DNA of 64,000 nucleotides. Source: Streptomyces celluloflavus. Its GTDB lineage: Bacteria; Actinomycetota; Actinomycetes; Streptomycetales; Streptomycetaceae. Every line of letters starts with the position of its first letter. Positions within the stretch are counted from its first letter, which is position 1. This document shows positions 53,338-60,948 of this stretch, in pieces. The position numbers and the translations under genes were made by a program. Below the pieces are notes generated by a model. It ran no database searches and was not told where the DNA came from. It saw only the letters and a list, made by a program, of their open reading frames with translations. The DNA lies in contig JOEL01000023.1 of the NCBI GenBank assembly GCA_000720995.1, forward strand, positions 23,672 through 87,671. Reading direction: 5' to 3'.

Positions 53338-54090
53338 TCAGACGGCGGTGCGTCCGCCGTCGACGGGCAGCACCACGCCGTGGACGAAGCTCGCCGCATC
53401 GCTGGCCAGATAGGCGATCGCCTCGGCGATCTCCTGCGGTGCGGCCACGCGGCCCGCCGGGGCCTGGGCCGCCAGGACGTCGAGGTCCTCACCCATACCG
53501 GCGGTGCCCTCGGTACGTACCGGGCCGGGCCGGACGGCGTTGACCCGCACACCGCGCGGGCCGTACTCGGCGGCCCACGCCTTGGTCAGCAGCTCCACGG
53601 CCGCTTTGCTCGACCCGTACAGCGCCATCCCCGTCATACCGCTCTCGGCGGCGATCGTGCTGAGGTTGACGATCGCGCCGCCGCCCCGTTCGGCCATCGC
53701 CGGGGCGAGCGCCGCGACCAGATGGAAGGGGGCCTTCACATTGAGTTCGTAGACGGCGTCGATGTCGTGCTCCCGCGCCTCCTCGGTGGGGCCGAAGGGG
53801 TAGCTGCCCGCATTGTTGACCAGGATGTCGACCCGGCCCCCGCCCAGGGTTTCCGCTTCCCGCGCCAGTTGTCGCACCGACTCCGCCTTGCGCAGGTCCG
53901 CGGCGAGGAAGTCGGCCTTGCCGCCGCGGTCCCTGATGGCACCGACCACGGACTCGCCGCGGGAACGGTCACGGCCCGCGACCACCACATGCGCACCCCG
54001 CTCGGCGAGCAGTGCCGCGGTGGCGGCGCCGATACCACTGGTCGCTCCGGTCACCAGGGCCACGCGTCCGGTCAGATCAAAAGAATCCAT
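53338..54090 (-). CDS. Short-chain dehydrogenase/reductase (SDR)
   Basis: 250 aa from ATG 54090 (AAGGA seven bases upstream). Cofactor loop TGATSGIG (14-21), NNAG, and catalytic S144, Y158 and K162 (LYGSSKAAV) are present. R40 after the second strand (VVAGRDRS) points to NADPH. The C-terminus AYLASDAASFVHGVVLPVDG is classical. Substrate unknown. Three 16-bp iterons upstream probably carry its control. Confidence 0.93.
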   Translation of the reverse strand: MDSFDLTGRVALVTGATSGIGAATAALLAERGAHVVVAGRDRSRGESVVGAIRDRGGKADFLAADLRKAESVRQLAREAETLGGGRVDILVNNAGSYPFGPTEEAREHDIDAVYELNVKAPFHLVAALAPAMAERGGGAIVNLSTIAAESGMTGMALYGSSKAAVELLTKAWAAEYGPRGVRVNAVRPGPVRTEGTAGMGEDLDVLAAQAPAGRVAAPQEIAEAIAYLASDAASFVHGVVLPVDGGRTAV

Positions 54091-54158
54091 GAGCCGTCCT
54101 TCGCATCGGAGGGCCGAGCACCCCGCGACCCGACCGCGCCGCGACCGCTCCTCCCTCA

Positions 54159-54206
54159 TCTCGTTCGTGAGCTGTCTCGTTCGTGAGCTATCTCGTTCGT
54201 GAGCTG
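54159..54206. repeat. Three 16-bp iterons upstream of the SDR gene
   Basis: Three head-to-tail copies of TCTCGTTCGTGAGCT(G/A) at 54159, 54175 and 54191, identical except the last base. Each holds a CTC-N6-GAG dyad. They lie 69-116 bases upstream of the minus-strand SDR start, where a promoter is expected. Confidence 0.9.
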
Positions 54207-54801
54207 ACGCGCATCGGCAAGCGCGGATCCGCGCCGCGGATTCCGTCACCGCCACAGGCGCTGCCGGGAGCCGCCATTGATACGGGAATTCTGCGCGGCC
54301 AACGGGCTTCGCGACGTGCGCCGCGCTGCTGCGACGCAGGTCAGGGCCGTTTCGGCGACCAGAGGTGGCCCTTATGGCGGCACTTCGCGAGGCGTATGGG
54401 CGAGGTGCGGCGGACGGCGGGCTTCGCCTGATGGCCTGACGCGGGAGGCTCACGGACGCGGCTGTCGACTTCTGCTGACGCACTGCCGGGTCTCACGGAC
54501 GCGCTGTCGGCTCTTGCGGAGGGGCGGGCGGCTCTCGCGGAGGGGCGGGCAGTCGGGCGGCCTCGCCCTGTGGTGCGGTCCCGGACAGCGTCCCGGGGGC
54601 CGGAGGCGCGCGGAGTCCGCCACGTCACCTCGGCCGGTGGGCCGGTGGGCCGGTCGGTCGGTCCACGGGCGAGCCGGACCTTGGTCGTCGGCCCGCGGCA
54701 GGACCGGCCGAGCGCCTGGCCGCCTGGCCGCCGCGCATCGGACCGCCCCAGGAGCCGGCACACATCGCCGGACTCCCGCCGGACTCCCGCCGGGGCCGGC
54801 C
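54207..54801. other. 595-base region with no convincing gene
   Basis: No domain is recognisable in either strand. It contains partial direct repeats: TCACGGACGCG twice (near 54450 and 54490) and a GCGGAGGGGCGGGCGGCTCT-like unit twice (about 54515-54555). It looks like decayed or repeat-rich DNA. Confidence 0.5.
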
Positions 54802-55851
54802 TCAGGCGGCGGACCTGGCTCCGGCCGGGCGTCGCCGGAGCTCCGGCGTGGTGAGCGTCGGCGGAGTCCAGGCGCCGTCCGGCGGATAGAGGTCGGTGCC
54901 GGGCGGGACGATCTCGTCGATCCGGTCGAGGACGGCGTCGTCCAGCACCACCGAGGTGCCCTTGAGGGTGGACCGCAGCTGCTCCATCGTGCGCGGGCCG
55001 ATGATCACCGACGTGACGGCAGGATGCGCGAGCGGGAAGGCGATGGCCAACTCCGGCAGCGTGCAGCCCACTTCCTCGGCCACGGCGACGAGCTGCTCGA
55101 CGGCCTCCAGCTTCGCGGCGGTGCGCGGCGCCGACGGATCGAAGCGGTCCGGGTTCAGGGTGGGGCGTCCACTGCTCAGATCGAGAGCCCGGCCCTTGCG
55201 GTAACGCCCGGTCAGGAACCCCGAGGCCAACGGGCTCCAGGTCAGCACCCCCATGCCCAGGCGCTGCGCCACCGGCAACATATGCCTCTCCACGCCTCGG
55301 GCCAGCAGCGAGTATGGCGGCTGCTCGGTGCGGAACCGCTGGAGCCCCCGGCGGTCGGCCACGTGGTACGCCTCGACGATCTCGTCCGCGGGGAACGTGG
55401 AGCAGCCGAACGCCCTGATCTTGCCCTGGCTCACGAGATCGGTCAGCGCGGAGAGCGTCTCCTCGATATCGGTCGTATGGTCCGGCCGATGCACCTGGTA
55501 CAAATCGATCCAGTCCGTGCCCAGCCGCCGCAGACTGTCCTCCACCTCCCGGACGATCCAACGCCGCGAGTTGCCACCCCGGTTGGGGCCGTCCCCCATG
55601 GGGAAATGGACCTTGGTTGCCAGTACCACCTCGTCGCGACGGCCCTTCAACGCCTTGCCGACTATCGTCTCCGACTCCCCTGCCGAGTACATATCGGCGG
55701 TGTCGACGAAATTGATCCCCTCGTCGAGCGCGGCGTGGATGATCCGGACACACTCGTCGTGGTCGGAGTTACCAACGAAACCGAACATCATGGTACCGAG
55801 ACAGTAAGGACTGACCTCGATACCGGTCCCGCCCAGAACGCGGTGGCGCAT
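54802..55851 (-). CDS. Aldo/keto reductase
   Basis: 349 aa. The catalytic tetrad is visible: D50, Y55 (VDTADMYSAGESE), K80 (LATKVHF) and H121 (YQVHRPDH). The C-terminal cofactor region includes VTSVIIGPRTMEQLRSTL. Typical of the YajO/PdxI-like class; substrate unknown. Monocistronic, with ATG 55851. The C-terminal 20 residues are Arg/Ala-rich and variable. Confidence 0.93.
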   Translation of the reverse strand: MRHRVLGGTGIEVSPYCLGTMMFGFVGNSDHDECVRIIHAALDEGINFVDTADMYSAGESETIVGKALKGRRDEVVLATKVHFPMGDGPNRGGNSRRWIVREVEDSLRRLGTDWIDLYQVHRPDHTTDIEETLSALTDLVSQGKIRAFGCSTFPADEIVEAYHVADRRGLQRFRTEQPPYSLLARGVERHMLPVAQRLGMGVLTWSPLASGFLTGRYRKGRALDLSSGRPTLNPDRFDPSAPRTAAKLEAVEQLVAVAEEVGCTLPELAIAFPLAHPAVTSVIIGPRTMEQLRSTLKGTSVVLDDAVLDRIDEIVPPGTDLYPPDGAWTPPTLTTPELRRRPAGARSAA

Positions 55852-56033
55852 GAACTCTCCTTGCCCGTCATCAACTTGAACGCCGCGACCTTACGACTTG
55901 GAGTCCGCTCCAGGGCAAGCCTGATTCCCCCGCTCAGCTCGCCTTCCCTCTTCGGCGTAAGCCGCCTCAAGCCCTGCTTCGCCGACCGGGGCGAACGCCT
56001 TCGCTCCGCCGCGCGAAGGATTGTTACGCTGCC

Positions 56034-56633
56034 ATGGTGATCCTGCCGACGACCCAAGAGATACGTGCACTGCACGAAAAGTACGCGCCCACACGTGAGG
56101 CATTCGATCTCGTATACACCCACTGCGAGATCGTCTCCCGCATCGCGGAACAGCTGATGGCAGACACCGTTCTCCCGCTTGATGCCGCGCTTGTGCGTGT
56201 CGGTGCGCTGCTCCACGACATCGGCGTCTACCGGCTCTACGACCGCACCGGACGGCTTGATCACAGCAGCTACCTCCGCCACGGAATCCTCGGCCACGAG
56301 ATCCTCCGCCAGGAGGGCTTCCCGGAGCGACTCCGCCGTTTCTGCTCCTGCCACACCGGAGTCGGCATCACCAGGCACGACATACGCGAAAACGGACTGG
56401 ACCTCCCCGAGGCCGATTACCTGGCCGAGACCGCCGAAGAGCAATTGGTGATGTACGCGGACAAGTTTCACAGCAAAACCACACCGCCGACGTTCCTCAC
56501 AGCCAGCTCTTACGGTGTGCACCTAGAGAAATTCGGCGGGGACAAACTCCACGCATTCCACCTCCTGTGCACCCGGTTCGGCGAGCCCGACCTCACCCCC
56601 CTCGGAGCACAGTACGGCCACCGGCAAGTATGA
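56034..56633 (+). CDS. HD-domain phosphohydrolase
   Basis: 199 aa. Metal-binding pattern: H31-region (VYTHCEIVSRIAEQL), HD in VGALLHDIGVYRL, then LRHGILGHEIL and CSCHTGVGI. Typical of HD proteins acting on nucleotides or tRNA ends; the exact substrate is unknown. ATG 56034 or GTG 56037 start; AAGGA lies 13 bases upstream, a long spacing. The base composition is less GC-rich than the core genes to the left. Confidence 0.88.
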   Translation: MVILPTTQEIRALHEKYAPTREAFDLVYTHCEIVSRIAEQLMADTVLPLDAALVRVGALLHDIGVYRLYDRTGRLDHSSYLRHGILGHEILRQEGFPERLRRFCSCHTGVGITRHDIRENGLDLPEADYLAETAEEQLVMYADKFHSKTTPPTFLTASSYGVHLEKFGGDKLHAFHLLCTRFGEPDLTPLGAQYGHRQV

Positions 56634-57117
56634 GCCGATCACCGAACAGCATCTCGAAAGGGATCAGGGTCTGCCCCATCAGGCGGACATAGGAGCGGCC
56701 TTCGCGTGAACCTGTCCTGCTCCGCCACGTAGACATGGGCAGCACCGCGAAAGGCGCGGTCGGGGCCCCGCCGGCGCCGAGCCCGTCCGGCCCTGCCCGG
56801 TGCGGCTGACGCCGCAGCCCCGCCTCCGTACACACGGTGAACCGCCGGCGCACAGTGGCCCGCGAGACCCCGAACAACGCCCCGGCCCTACGTCCTTCCG
56901 CGCGCCCGCACCCTCCGCACCCGGGCGCCCGACGCCGGCACCGCACCCGCACTGTTCGTGCAGCGCGCCGTTTGCGCAGTACAGGGCCGGACAATCGCGG
57001 GCCAAAATCACATTGACCCGAAATCCGCGCCCCTCCTACTGCCGAACGCACTATTCCACAGGCACAGGACTGCCCGGCTCTCCAGTATCCGCTCTCAATA
57101 ATCAGGGAAGGACTGAC
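56634..57117. other. 484-base region, possible remnant of an HTH or transposase gene on the minus strand
   Basis: A minus-strand frame (about 56800-56900) reads ALFGVSRATVRRRFTVCTEA, an HTH-like segment, but no complete domain surrounds it. It lies in a run of broken genes and is probably degenerate. The asnB fragment's ribosome site occupies the right end. Confidence 0.35.
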
Positions 57118-57690
57118 ATGTGCGGCATCGCCGGATGGGTTGATTTCACACGCGGCATATTCCGGGAGCGTGCGACGGCACAGCGAATGACGGCCACCAT
57201 GGCCTGCCACGGCCCGGACGACGAAGGTCTGTGGACTCATGCGCATATGGCGCTCGGTCACCGGCGGCTGGCCGTCATCGACATCTCCGGCGGCCGCCAG
57301 CCGATGCCTTCACCAAAGACCGACGGCGACGGTGTTCCGCACGTGGCGCTCAGCTACAGCGGAGGGGTCTACAACTTCGCGGAAATCCGTGAGGAGTTGG
57401 TGCTGTCCGGTCACCGCTTCCGCACCCGCAGCGATACGGAGGTCGTACTGCGCGCCTATCTGGAGTGGGGTGCGAAATTCGTCGAGCGTGTACGCGTTCG
57501 CGCTCTGGGACAGTCACACCGAGGAACTGCTGCTGGTGCGGAACCGGCTCGGCATCAAGCCGCTGTCCCGTCGGCGCCGGGTACCTCATGGGAACGGCGC
57601 TGTTCGCCAGTGCCAGCGTGCCGGTGCTCACCATCGCCCTGGCCGCCTTCGTCCTGATCGGCATGGCGGTGGACTGTCCACGACAGCCTG
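57118..57690 (+). pseudogene. Asparagine synthase fragment, frameshifted and joined to a membrane-protein fragment
   Basis: ATG 57118 (after GGAAGGA) opens a class II glutamine amidotransferase: MCGIAGWVDF with the N-terminal catalytic Cys, CHGPDDEGLW, LGHRRLAVIDISGGRQPM, SYSGGVYNFAEIREEL and TRSDTEVVLRAYLEWG. Near 57487 the frame breaks; the next part, YAFALWDSHTEELLLVRNRL GIKPL, continues in frame +2 with a few residues of the LNGMF loop missing. After about 57565 homology stops and a third frame reads GYLMGTALFASASVPVLTIA followed by LAAFVLIGMAVD, a membrane helix pair from another gene. The synthase domain is gone. This is a deletion junction, not a working gene. Confidence 0.85.
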
Positions 57691-57748
57691 CGGTCTGGCG
57701 TTGCTCACTTCGCTCCTCTCAGGTGTCGGCTGTCCACCCGGACAGTGG

Positions 57749-58138
57749 CTAGAGGTCTTGGGCGCAACGGAAGCCCACGACGTTGCTGGCACCACGCCGC
57801 CGGTACAGGGCCTTGACGCTGGCTTGGACGGCGCGCAGCGGGTTGCCGTACGAGCCGCCGCAGATTACTGCTTCGCCAGGGTCGTTGAGGCTGGTGGCGG
57901 TCCGTTCCCAGACGTTGCCGACCATGCCGCGGATACCGAAAGGGCAGCAGTTGGCTGGGTGTGCGTCGACGGGTGCGACCCAGGCTTCTGCGAGTTGGTT
58001 GCGGTCGTATTCGGCTTTCCATGCCTGGCACGTGACTACGAGGCGTCCGGTTCATGCGTCGACGCGGTTGACAGCTTCGAGGTCGGGGGCGTCGCCCCAG
58101 GGGAAGAGGCGGCCGTCGGTGCCGCGGCCGCCCTCGAC
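57749..58138 (-). pseudogene. FGE-sulfatase (SUMF1-like) domain gene remnant with internal stop
   Basis: Read on the minus strand, the frame gives GTDGRLFPWGDAPDLEAVN, then an in-frame TGA, then TCQAWKAEYDRNQLAEAWV, GIRGMVGNVWERTATSLND, CGGSYGNPLRA and GASNVVGFRCAQDL before a TAG at 57749. PWGD, GNVWE, GGSY and GFRCA are hallmarks of formylglycine-generating-enzyme-like proteins. The N-terminal half is missing and joins a recombinase fragment near 58138. Too broken to work. Confidence 0.8.
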
Positions 58139-58415
58139 GCCGGAGCAAACCCCACCCTCGTCGCGGGATGGATCACCGAAGCCCAAAACGCGCAGACCAC
58201 TGCCCGACGACAGCTCGCCACAGCGTCACGCAATCGACGGTAGATCCTCGCCGACGGCCAGATCCACCACATGATCAAGACCCTCGGCAACATGGCCGAC
58301 CGACTCCAAGCCGCGGCCCCCGAGAACAAAGCACCGCTCTACGCCAACCTCAGCCTTGAGCTGAAGCACCACGCAAACCAGCGGGTTGTGACCATACGGT
58401 CACAACCCGCCGACA
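58139..58415 (+). pseudogene. C-terminal remnant of a large serine recombinase
   Basis: The frame reads AGANPTLVAGWITEAQNAQT, an amber TAG at 58241-58243, then in the same frame ILADGQIHHMIKTLGNMADR and ENKAPLYANLSLELKHHANQ RVV. This matches the end of actinobacterial site-specific serine recombinases (DAGADPxLVAxWI ... ALGDL ... ADKAEVY ... LGLxLTYHP). The catalytic and zinc-ribbon domains are lost. It lies directly next to a tRNA 3' fragment, the usual place for an integrase. Confidence 0.75.
58381..58410. terminator. Perfect 13-bp hairpin next to the tRNA fragment
   Basis: GCGGGTTGTGACC and its complement around the loop ATAC. It lies 3' of the minus-strand tRNA-Leu-like fragment, where a tRNA terminator is expected, and also overlaps the end of the recombinase remnant. 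Confidence 0.7.
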
Positions 58416-58431
58416 TGTGCATATTGCATTG

Positions 58432-58454
58432 TGTGTCCGAGGGGGGACTTGAAC
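58432..58454 (-). repeat. 3' end of a tRNA-Leu-like gene, candidate attachment-site remnant
   Basis: The minus strand reads GTTCAAGTCCCCCCTCGGAC followed by ACA: a T-arm and the 3' acceptor strand of a tRNA whose 5' strand would be GTCCGAG, as in Streptomyces tRNA-Leu. No 5' half or anticodon arm exists to the right. This is how one end of an element integrated into a tRNA gene looks. By orientation, the element would extend to the right. Confidence 0.7.
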
Positions 58455-58573
58455 TCTCCACTCGGGCACCAGCCCACAACCGATCTGACCTGGGGAAACG
58501 CCCGCTGACAGGCTTCATTTCGGCGGGCGCTTCTCCTGTTCTTTCCTGCTGTTTCAGGGGCTTTCGGGGCCCT

Positions 58574-58602
58574 GTTGGTCATGCGTTGGTCATGTGACCA
58601 AC
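58574..58602. repeat. GTTGGTCATG direct repeat and palindrome
   Basis: GTTGGTCATG occurs twice (58574 and 58585). The second copy forms an 8+2+8 inverted repeat with TGACCAAC (58595-58602). Possible recombinase or excisionase arm sites beside the tRNA fragment. Confidence 0.5.
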
Positions 58603-58830
58603 CCTCCTCCGAGGCGTCCGTCCCTGGTCAGGCTTCCCGGACGGCGCCACGGGGCTACGCCCAGTCTGCACGGTCGCGTACGTGACCGTGTACCGGGGTG
58701 GGCTGGCGCGGTCGGGGACCTGTTTATGCAAGGACACGCATAGTCGTGTTCACGCATAGACGCGTAGCGCTACCCCCTCTACTGTCGTTGGCCAGGCGGC
58801 CCAAACGGGGCCAGAGCAAGGGGGTTTGGC

Positions 58831-59040
58831 ATGGCCGAACGTTCGGCACTCACCCGGCTCACGGGCAACGGCAACGGCGAGTGCGGAGAGAAGGACTGTC
58901 CGAACGTGTACCGCACGGCTACCGGATCGTTCGTGGTGCAGGGCGACGTGTCCGCCGCCTTCACCCCGCCTGCTGGGGAAGGGCTCGTGGAAATCCCGGA
59001 GGCGGTTCTCAGGGAGGCAATCCGTGCACTTGGATGGTGA
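58831..59040 (+). CDS. Small hypothetical protein upstream of the DUF6879/XRE pair
   Basis: 69 aa. ATG 58831 follows AAGGGGG. Sequence includes GECGEKDCPNVYRTATGSFV and VQGDVSAAFTPPAGEGLVEI, with a Cys pair near residue 18-23. Its position before DUF6879 and XRE-DUF5753 genes resembles the small DUF397-like partners of WhiJ loci, but the sequence is different. It overlaps the next gene by 17 bases. Confidence 0.75.
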   Translation: MAERSALTRLTGNGNGECGEKDCPNVYRTATGSFVVQGDVSAAFTPPAGEGLVEIPEAVLREAIRALGW

Positions 59041-59536
59041 CGCGTGGAATGACTGCTTCGATTCCATGGAGCGTGAGGCGTGGCGACTGGAAACGCTGCC
59101 CGTCTACACCATGCCCCAGGAGGCGGAGAAGGTGAAGCGCTTCCTCGCCGGGGAGAAATCCCCGGACGATTACACGTCGGCCTGGATGGACGAGGTTCGG
59201 CAATGGGCCTCGGAAGGGAAGAGCGTCGGCAGGGTGCACGTCGTGACCCGCCCACTCTCGGACTACCTCCGGTTCGAGTTCGAGTATTACTACCGGCACC
59301 ACGTGAAGGCGGGCGAGAATATCCGAATTCTCGACCTCACCGAGCGGGCGAACCCGGGGCTTCCGGATCAGGATTTCTGGATTTTCGATGAGTCCAAGGT
59401 GGTCCGGATGAACTACCGGGCGGACGGGACACAGATCAACCGGGAACTGTACGAGGGTGATCCTGACCCGTATAGGCAGTGGAAGCGGATTGCCGTTAAC
59501 GAGTCGGTTCCATTCCTGGAGTACGTGAGCGGGTGA
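59024..59536 (+). CDS. DUF6879-family protein
   Basis: 170 aa from GTG 59024 after GGGAGG. The family blocks are FDSMEREAWRLETLPVY, DEVRQWASEGKSVGRVHVV, LSDYLRFEFEYYYRHHVKAG and DFWIFDESKVVRMNY. Such proteins recur next to XRE-DUF5753 regulators in Streptomyces and probably work with them. The stop overlaps the regulator GTG. GC is lower than in the chromosomal core. Confidence 0.85.
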   Translation: MHLDGDAWNDCFDSMEREAWRLETLPVYTMPQEAEKVKRFLAGEKSPDDYTSAWMDEVRQWASEGKSVGRVHVVTRPLSDYLRFEFEYYYRHHVKAGENIRILDLTERANPGLPDQDFWIFDESKVVRMNYRADGTQINRELYEGDPDPYRQWKRIAVNESVPFLEYVSG

Positions 59537-60366
59537 CGTTCGACCCTGAACAGTTGGGGCAGCCGAAGCAAGAATTGGCCGCCCTGCTGAAAGAACTACG
59601 CAAGCGAGCCGGCCTCACTGGGGACCGGCTCGCTCGGCGTTGCAACATGTCCCAATCGAAGATCAGTCGGATCGAGAACGGGAAAGCGCAACCGAGCCTG
59701 CTCGACCTGGAGAGAATCCTCCGGGCTGTCGTTGCTCCGCCCGAGGTCATCGAGGAGGTCATTGCCCTCGCGAGGCTGGCCAATACCGAGTGGCAAGACC
59801 TGCGCTCGCTGCGGCGAAGGGGGCTGGAGAAGAAGCAGACCGAACTTGCCGCGCTCGAATCCTCCTCTACGGAGTTCCGTTTCTTCCTGCTCTCGATGAT
59901 TACGGGACTGCTGTCCACCCCTGAGTACATCCGGGCCAGCCTTGCCCATTCACCGACTGATGTCACTAAGACGATCGCGAGAAAATTGGAGCGACAGGAG
60001 GTTCTTTACGACACGAAGAAGCAGTTCTCCTTCATCCTCACCGAACAGGCCGTGAGGTGGCCACTACTGCCCCCGGCCGCGATGGCGATGCAGATTGACC
60101 GGCTGGCCTCATTGACCTACCTGCCGAATGTGAAGCTCGGTGTCATCCCAATCGCGGGATACAAGCCCATAGTCCCGATGGACACCTTCACTGTCTACGA
60201 CAACACCCTGGCCACTGTGGAGAACACCACCGGAGTCGTGATCCTGAGAGATCCACGCGACATCGAAATGCATTTGGAGCTGTTCTCGACACTGGAGGGG
60301 TACGCACTGTTCGGGGCCGAAGCGCGAGCCTTGTTGACGGAGTGGGCTGCCGCCTGCCGTTCATGA
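59533..60366 (+). CDS. XRE regulator with DUF5753-like domain (second WhiJ-type locus)
   Basis: 277 aa from GTG 59533. HTH: LLKELRKRAGLTGDRLARRC, then NMSQSKISRIENGKAQPSLL. Effector part: LLSTPEYIRASLAHSPTD, LTEQAVRWPLLPPAAMAMQI and PNVKLGVIPIAG. Translationally coupled to the DUF6879 gene. It lies directly upstream of the small ORFs and the peptide-modification cassette and may regulate them. Confidence 0.92.
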   Translation: MTFDPEQLGQPKQELAALLKELRKRAGLTGDRLARRCNMSQSKISRIENGKAQPSLLDLERILRAVVAPPEVIEEVIALARLANTEWQDLRSLRRRGLEKKQTELAALESSSTEFRFFLLSMITGLLSTPEYIRASLAHSPTDVTKTIARKLERQEVLYDTKKQFSFILTEQAVRWPLLPPAAMAMQIDRLASLTYLPNVKLGVIPIAGYKPIVPMDTFTVYDNTLATVENTTGVVILRDPRDIEMHLELFSTLEGYALFGAEARALLTEWAAACRS

Positions 60367-60428
60367 TCTTTAGTCCAGTACGGGAAAGAACTACACAGCC
60401 GCCGCTTTCTGGGCCAATGATTTCCTCC

Positions 60429-60530
60429 ATGACAGCGACCGAGCGAAACGAAGAGCGGGTGCGCTACGGCGTGGATCGGGGGCTGGAGTACCGGCAGACG
60501 TTCGACCTTGACGGTGGTGTGCGCTCATGA
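60429..60530 (+). CDS. Possible small ORF between regulator and cassette (33 aa)
   Basis: ATG 60429 (or 60417, adding four residues) opens MTATERNEERVRYGVDRGLE and runs to a TGA that overlaps the next ATG. No good ribosome site. The coupling to the next small ORF supports it slightly. Function unknown. Confidence 0.4.
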   Translation: MTATERNEERVRYGVDRGLEYRQTFDLDGGVRS

Positions 60531-60700
60531 CCGGGCGCATGACGCTGCGGGTGTCGTATGACGGCGGTCGGACGTACGGCCCGGTGCGCACAGTCAAGGT
60601 GAACCCGCGCAACGCGGTGATCTTGAGTTCCCCGACCAAGTACCCGCCGTGCGGCTGTCCTCGGTGTACGGGGCGACCGTCGCCGCCGAGGTCGGCGTGA
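60527..60700 (+). CDS. Small Cys-containing ORF (57 aa)
   Basis: ATG 60527 overlaps the preceding stop (ATGA). The product begins MTGRMTLRVSYDGGRTYGPV and ends with a CGCPRC cluster and a basic PSPPRSA tail. Three clustered cysteines suggest a metal site. It is shorter than most ORF finders report. Could be a small regulatory protein of the locus or of a mobile element. Confidence 0.5.
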   Translation: MTGRMTLRVSYDGGRTYGPVRTVKVNPRNAVILSSPTKYPPCGCPRCTGRPSPPRSA

Positions 60701-60796
60701 TGCCCCTTGCGGTCCGACAACCGCCGCACTCGTCGCTGTCCCCGTTTGCTTCCTGCCGGATTCCCGGTAGGAGTTCCCGAGAAGAGAGGTAGTCCG

Positions 60797-60934
60797 ATGG
60801 TGGAGGAAAACATCGGTTCGGTGGCCCCCGCTGGGGGTGGCCTGCCTATCGCGAAGCGGAAGATCGTGGCTGCACGCACTCGCGCCGAGCAGGAGTCGGA
60901 CAACACCAGTGGCCGTTCCGACGGCAACGACTGA
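60797..60934 (+). CDS. 45-aa peptide, candidate RiPP precursor or small regulatory peptide
   Basis: ATG 60797 follows GAGAGG at good spacing. The peptide runs MVEENIGSVAPAGGGLPIAK, then a basic RKIVAARTR patch, then an acidic/polar tail ending GRSDGND. It stops 14 bases before a JmjC/cupin-4 oxygenase gene, followed by a reductase and a kinase-fold gene with overlapping ends. A gene this small at the head of such an operon is the usual place for a precursor peptide. No cysteines, so not a lanthipeptide-type core. I know no family match. Confidence 0.6.
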   Translation: MVEENIGSVAPAGGGLPIAKRKIVAARTRAEQESDNTSGRSDGND

Positions 60935-60948
60935 CGGGAGCGCCCACG

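Noticed and set aside
54159-54206. Iterons as a plasmid origin
   Set aside because: No Rep gene is near and the flanking genes are ordinary chromosomal enzymes; an operator array is simpler.
56593-57261. 222-aa minus-strand ORF as an intact regulator
   Set aside because: Only a short HTH-like segment is seen; it overlaps the HD gene end and the asnB start and has no complete domain.
57239-58243. 334-aa plus-strand ORF as a real protein
   Set aside because: It joins asnB, shadow and recombinase fragments; the middle is the antisense of the FGE-like remnant.
58432-58520. Complete tRNA-Leu gene
   Set aside because: Only the T-arm and 3' acceptor strand are present; no matching 5' GTCCGAG strand, D-arm or anticodon arm follows on the right.
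58400-58582. 60-aa minus-strand ORF
   Set aside because: It reads through the tRNA fragment and repeats and has no ribosome site.
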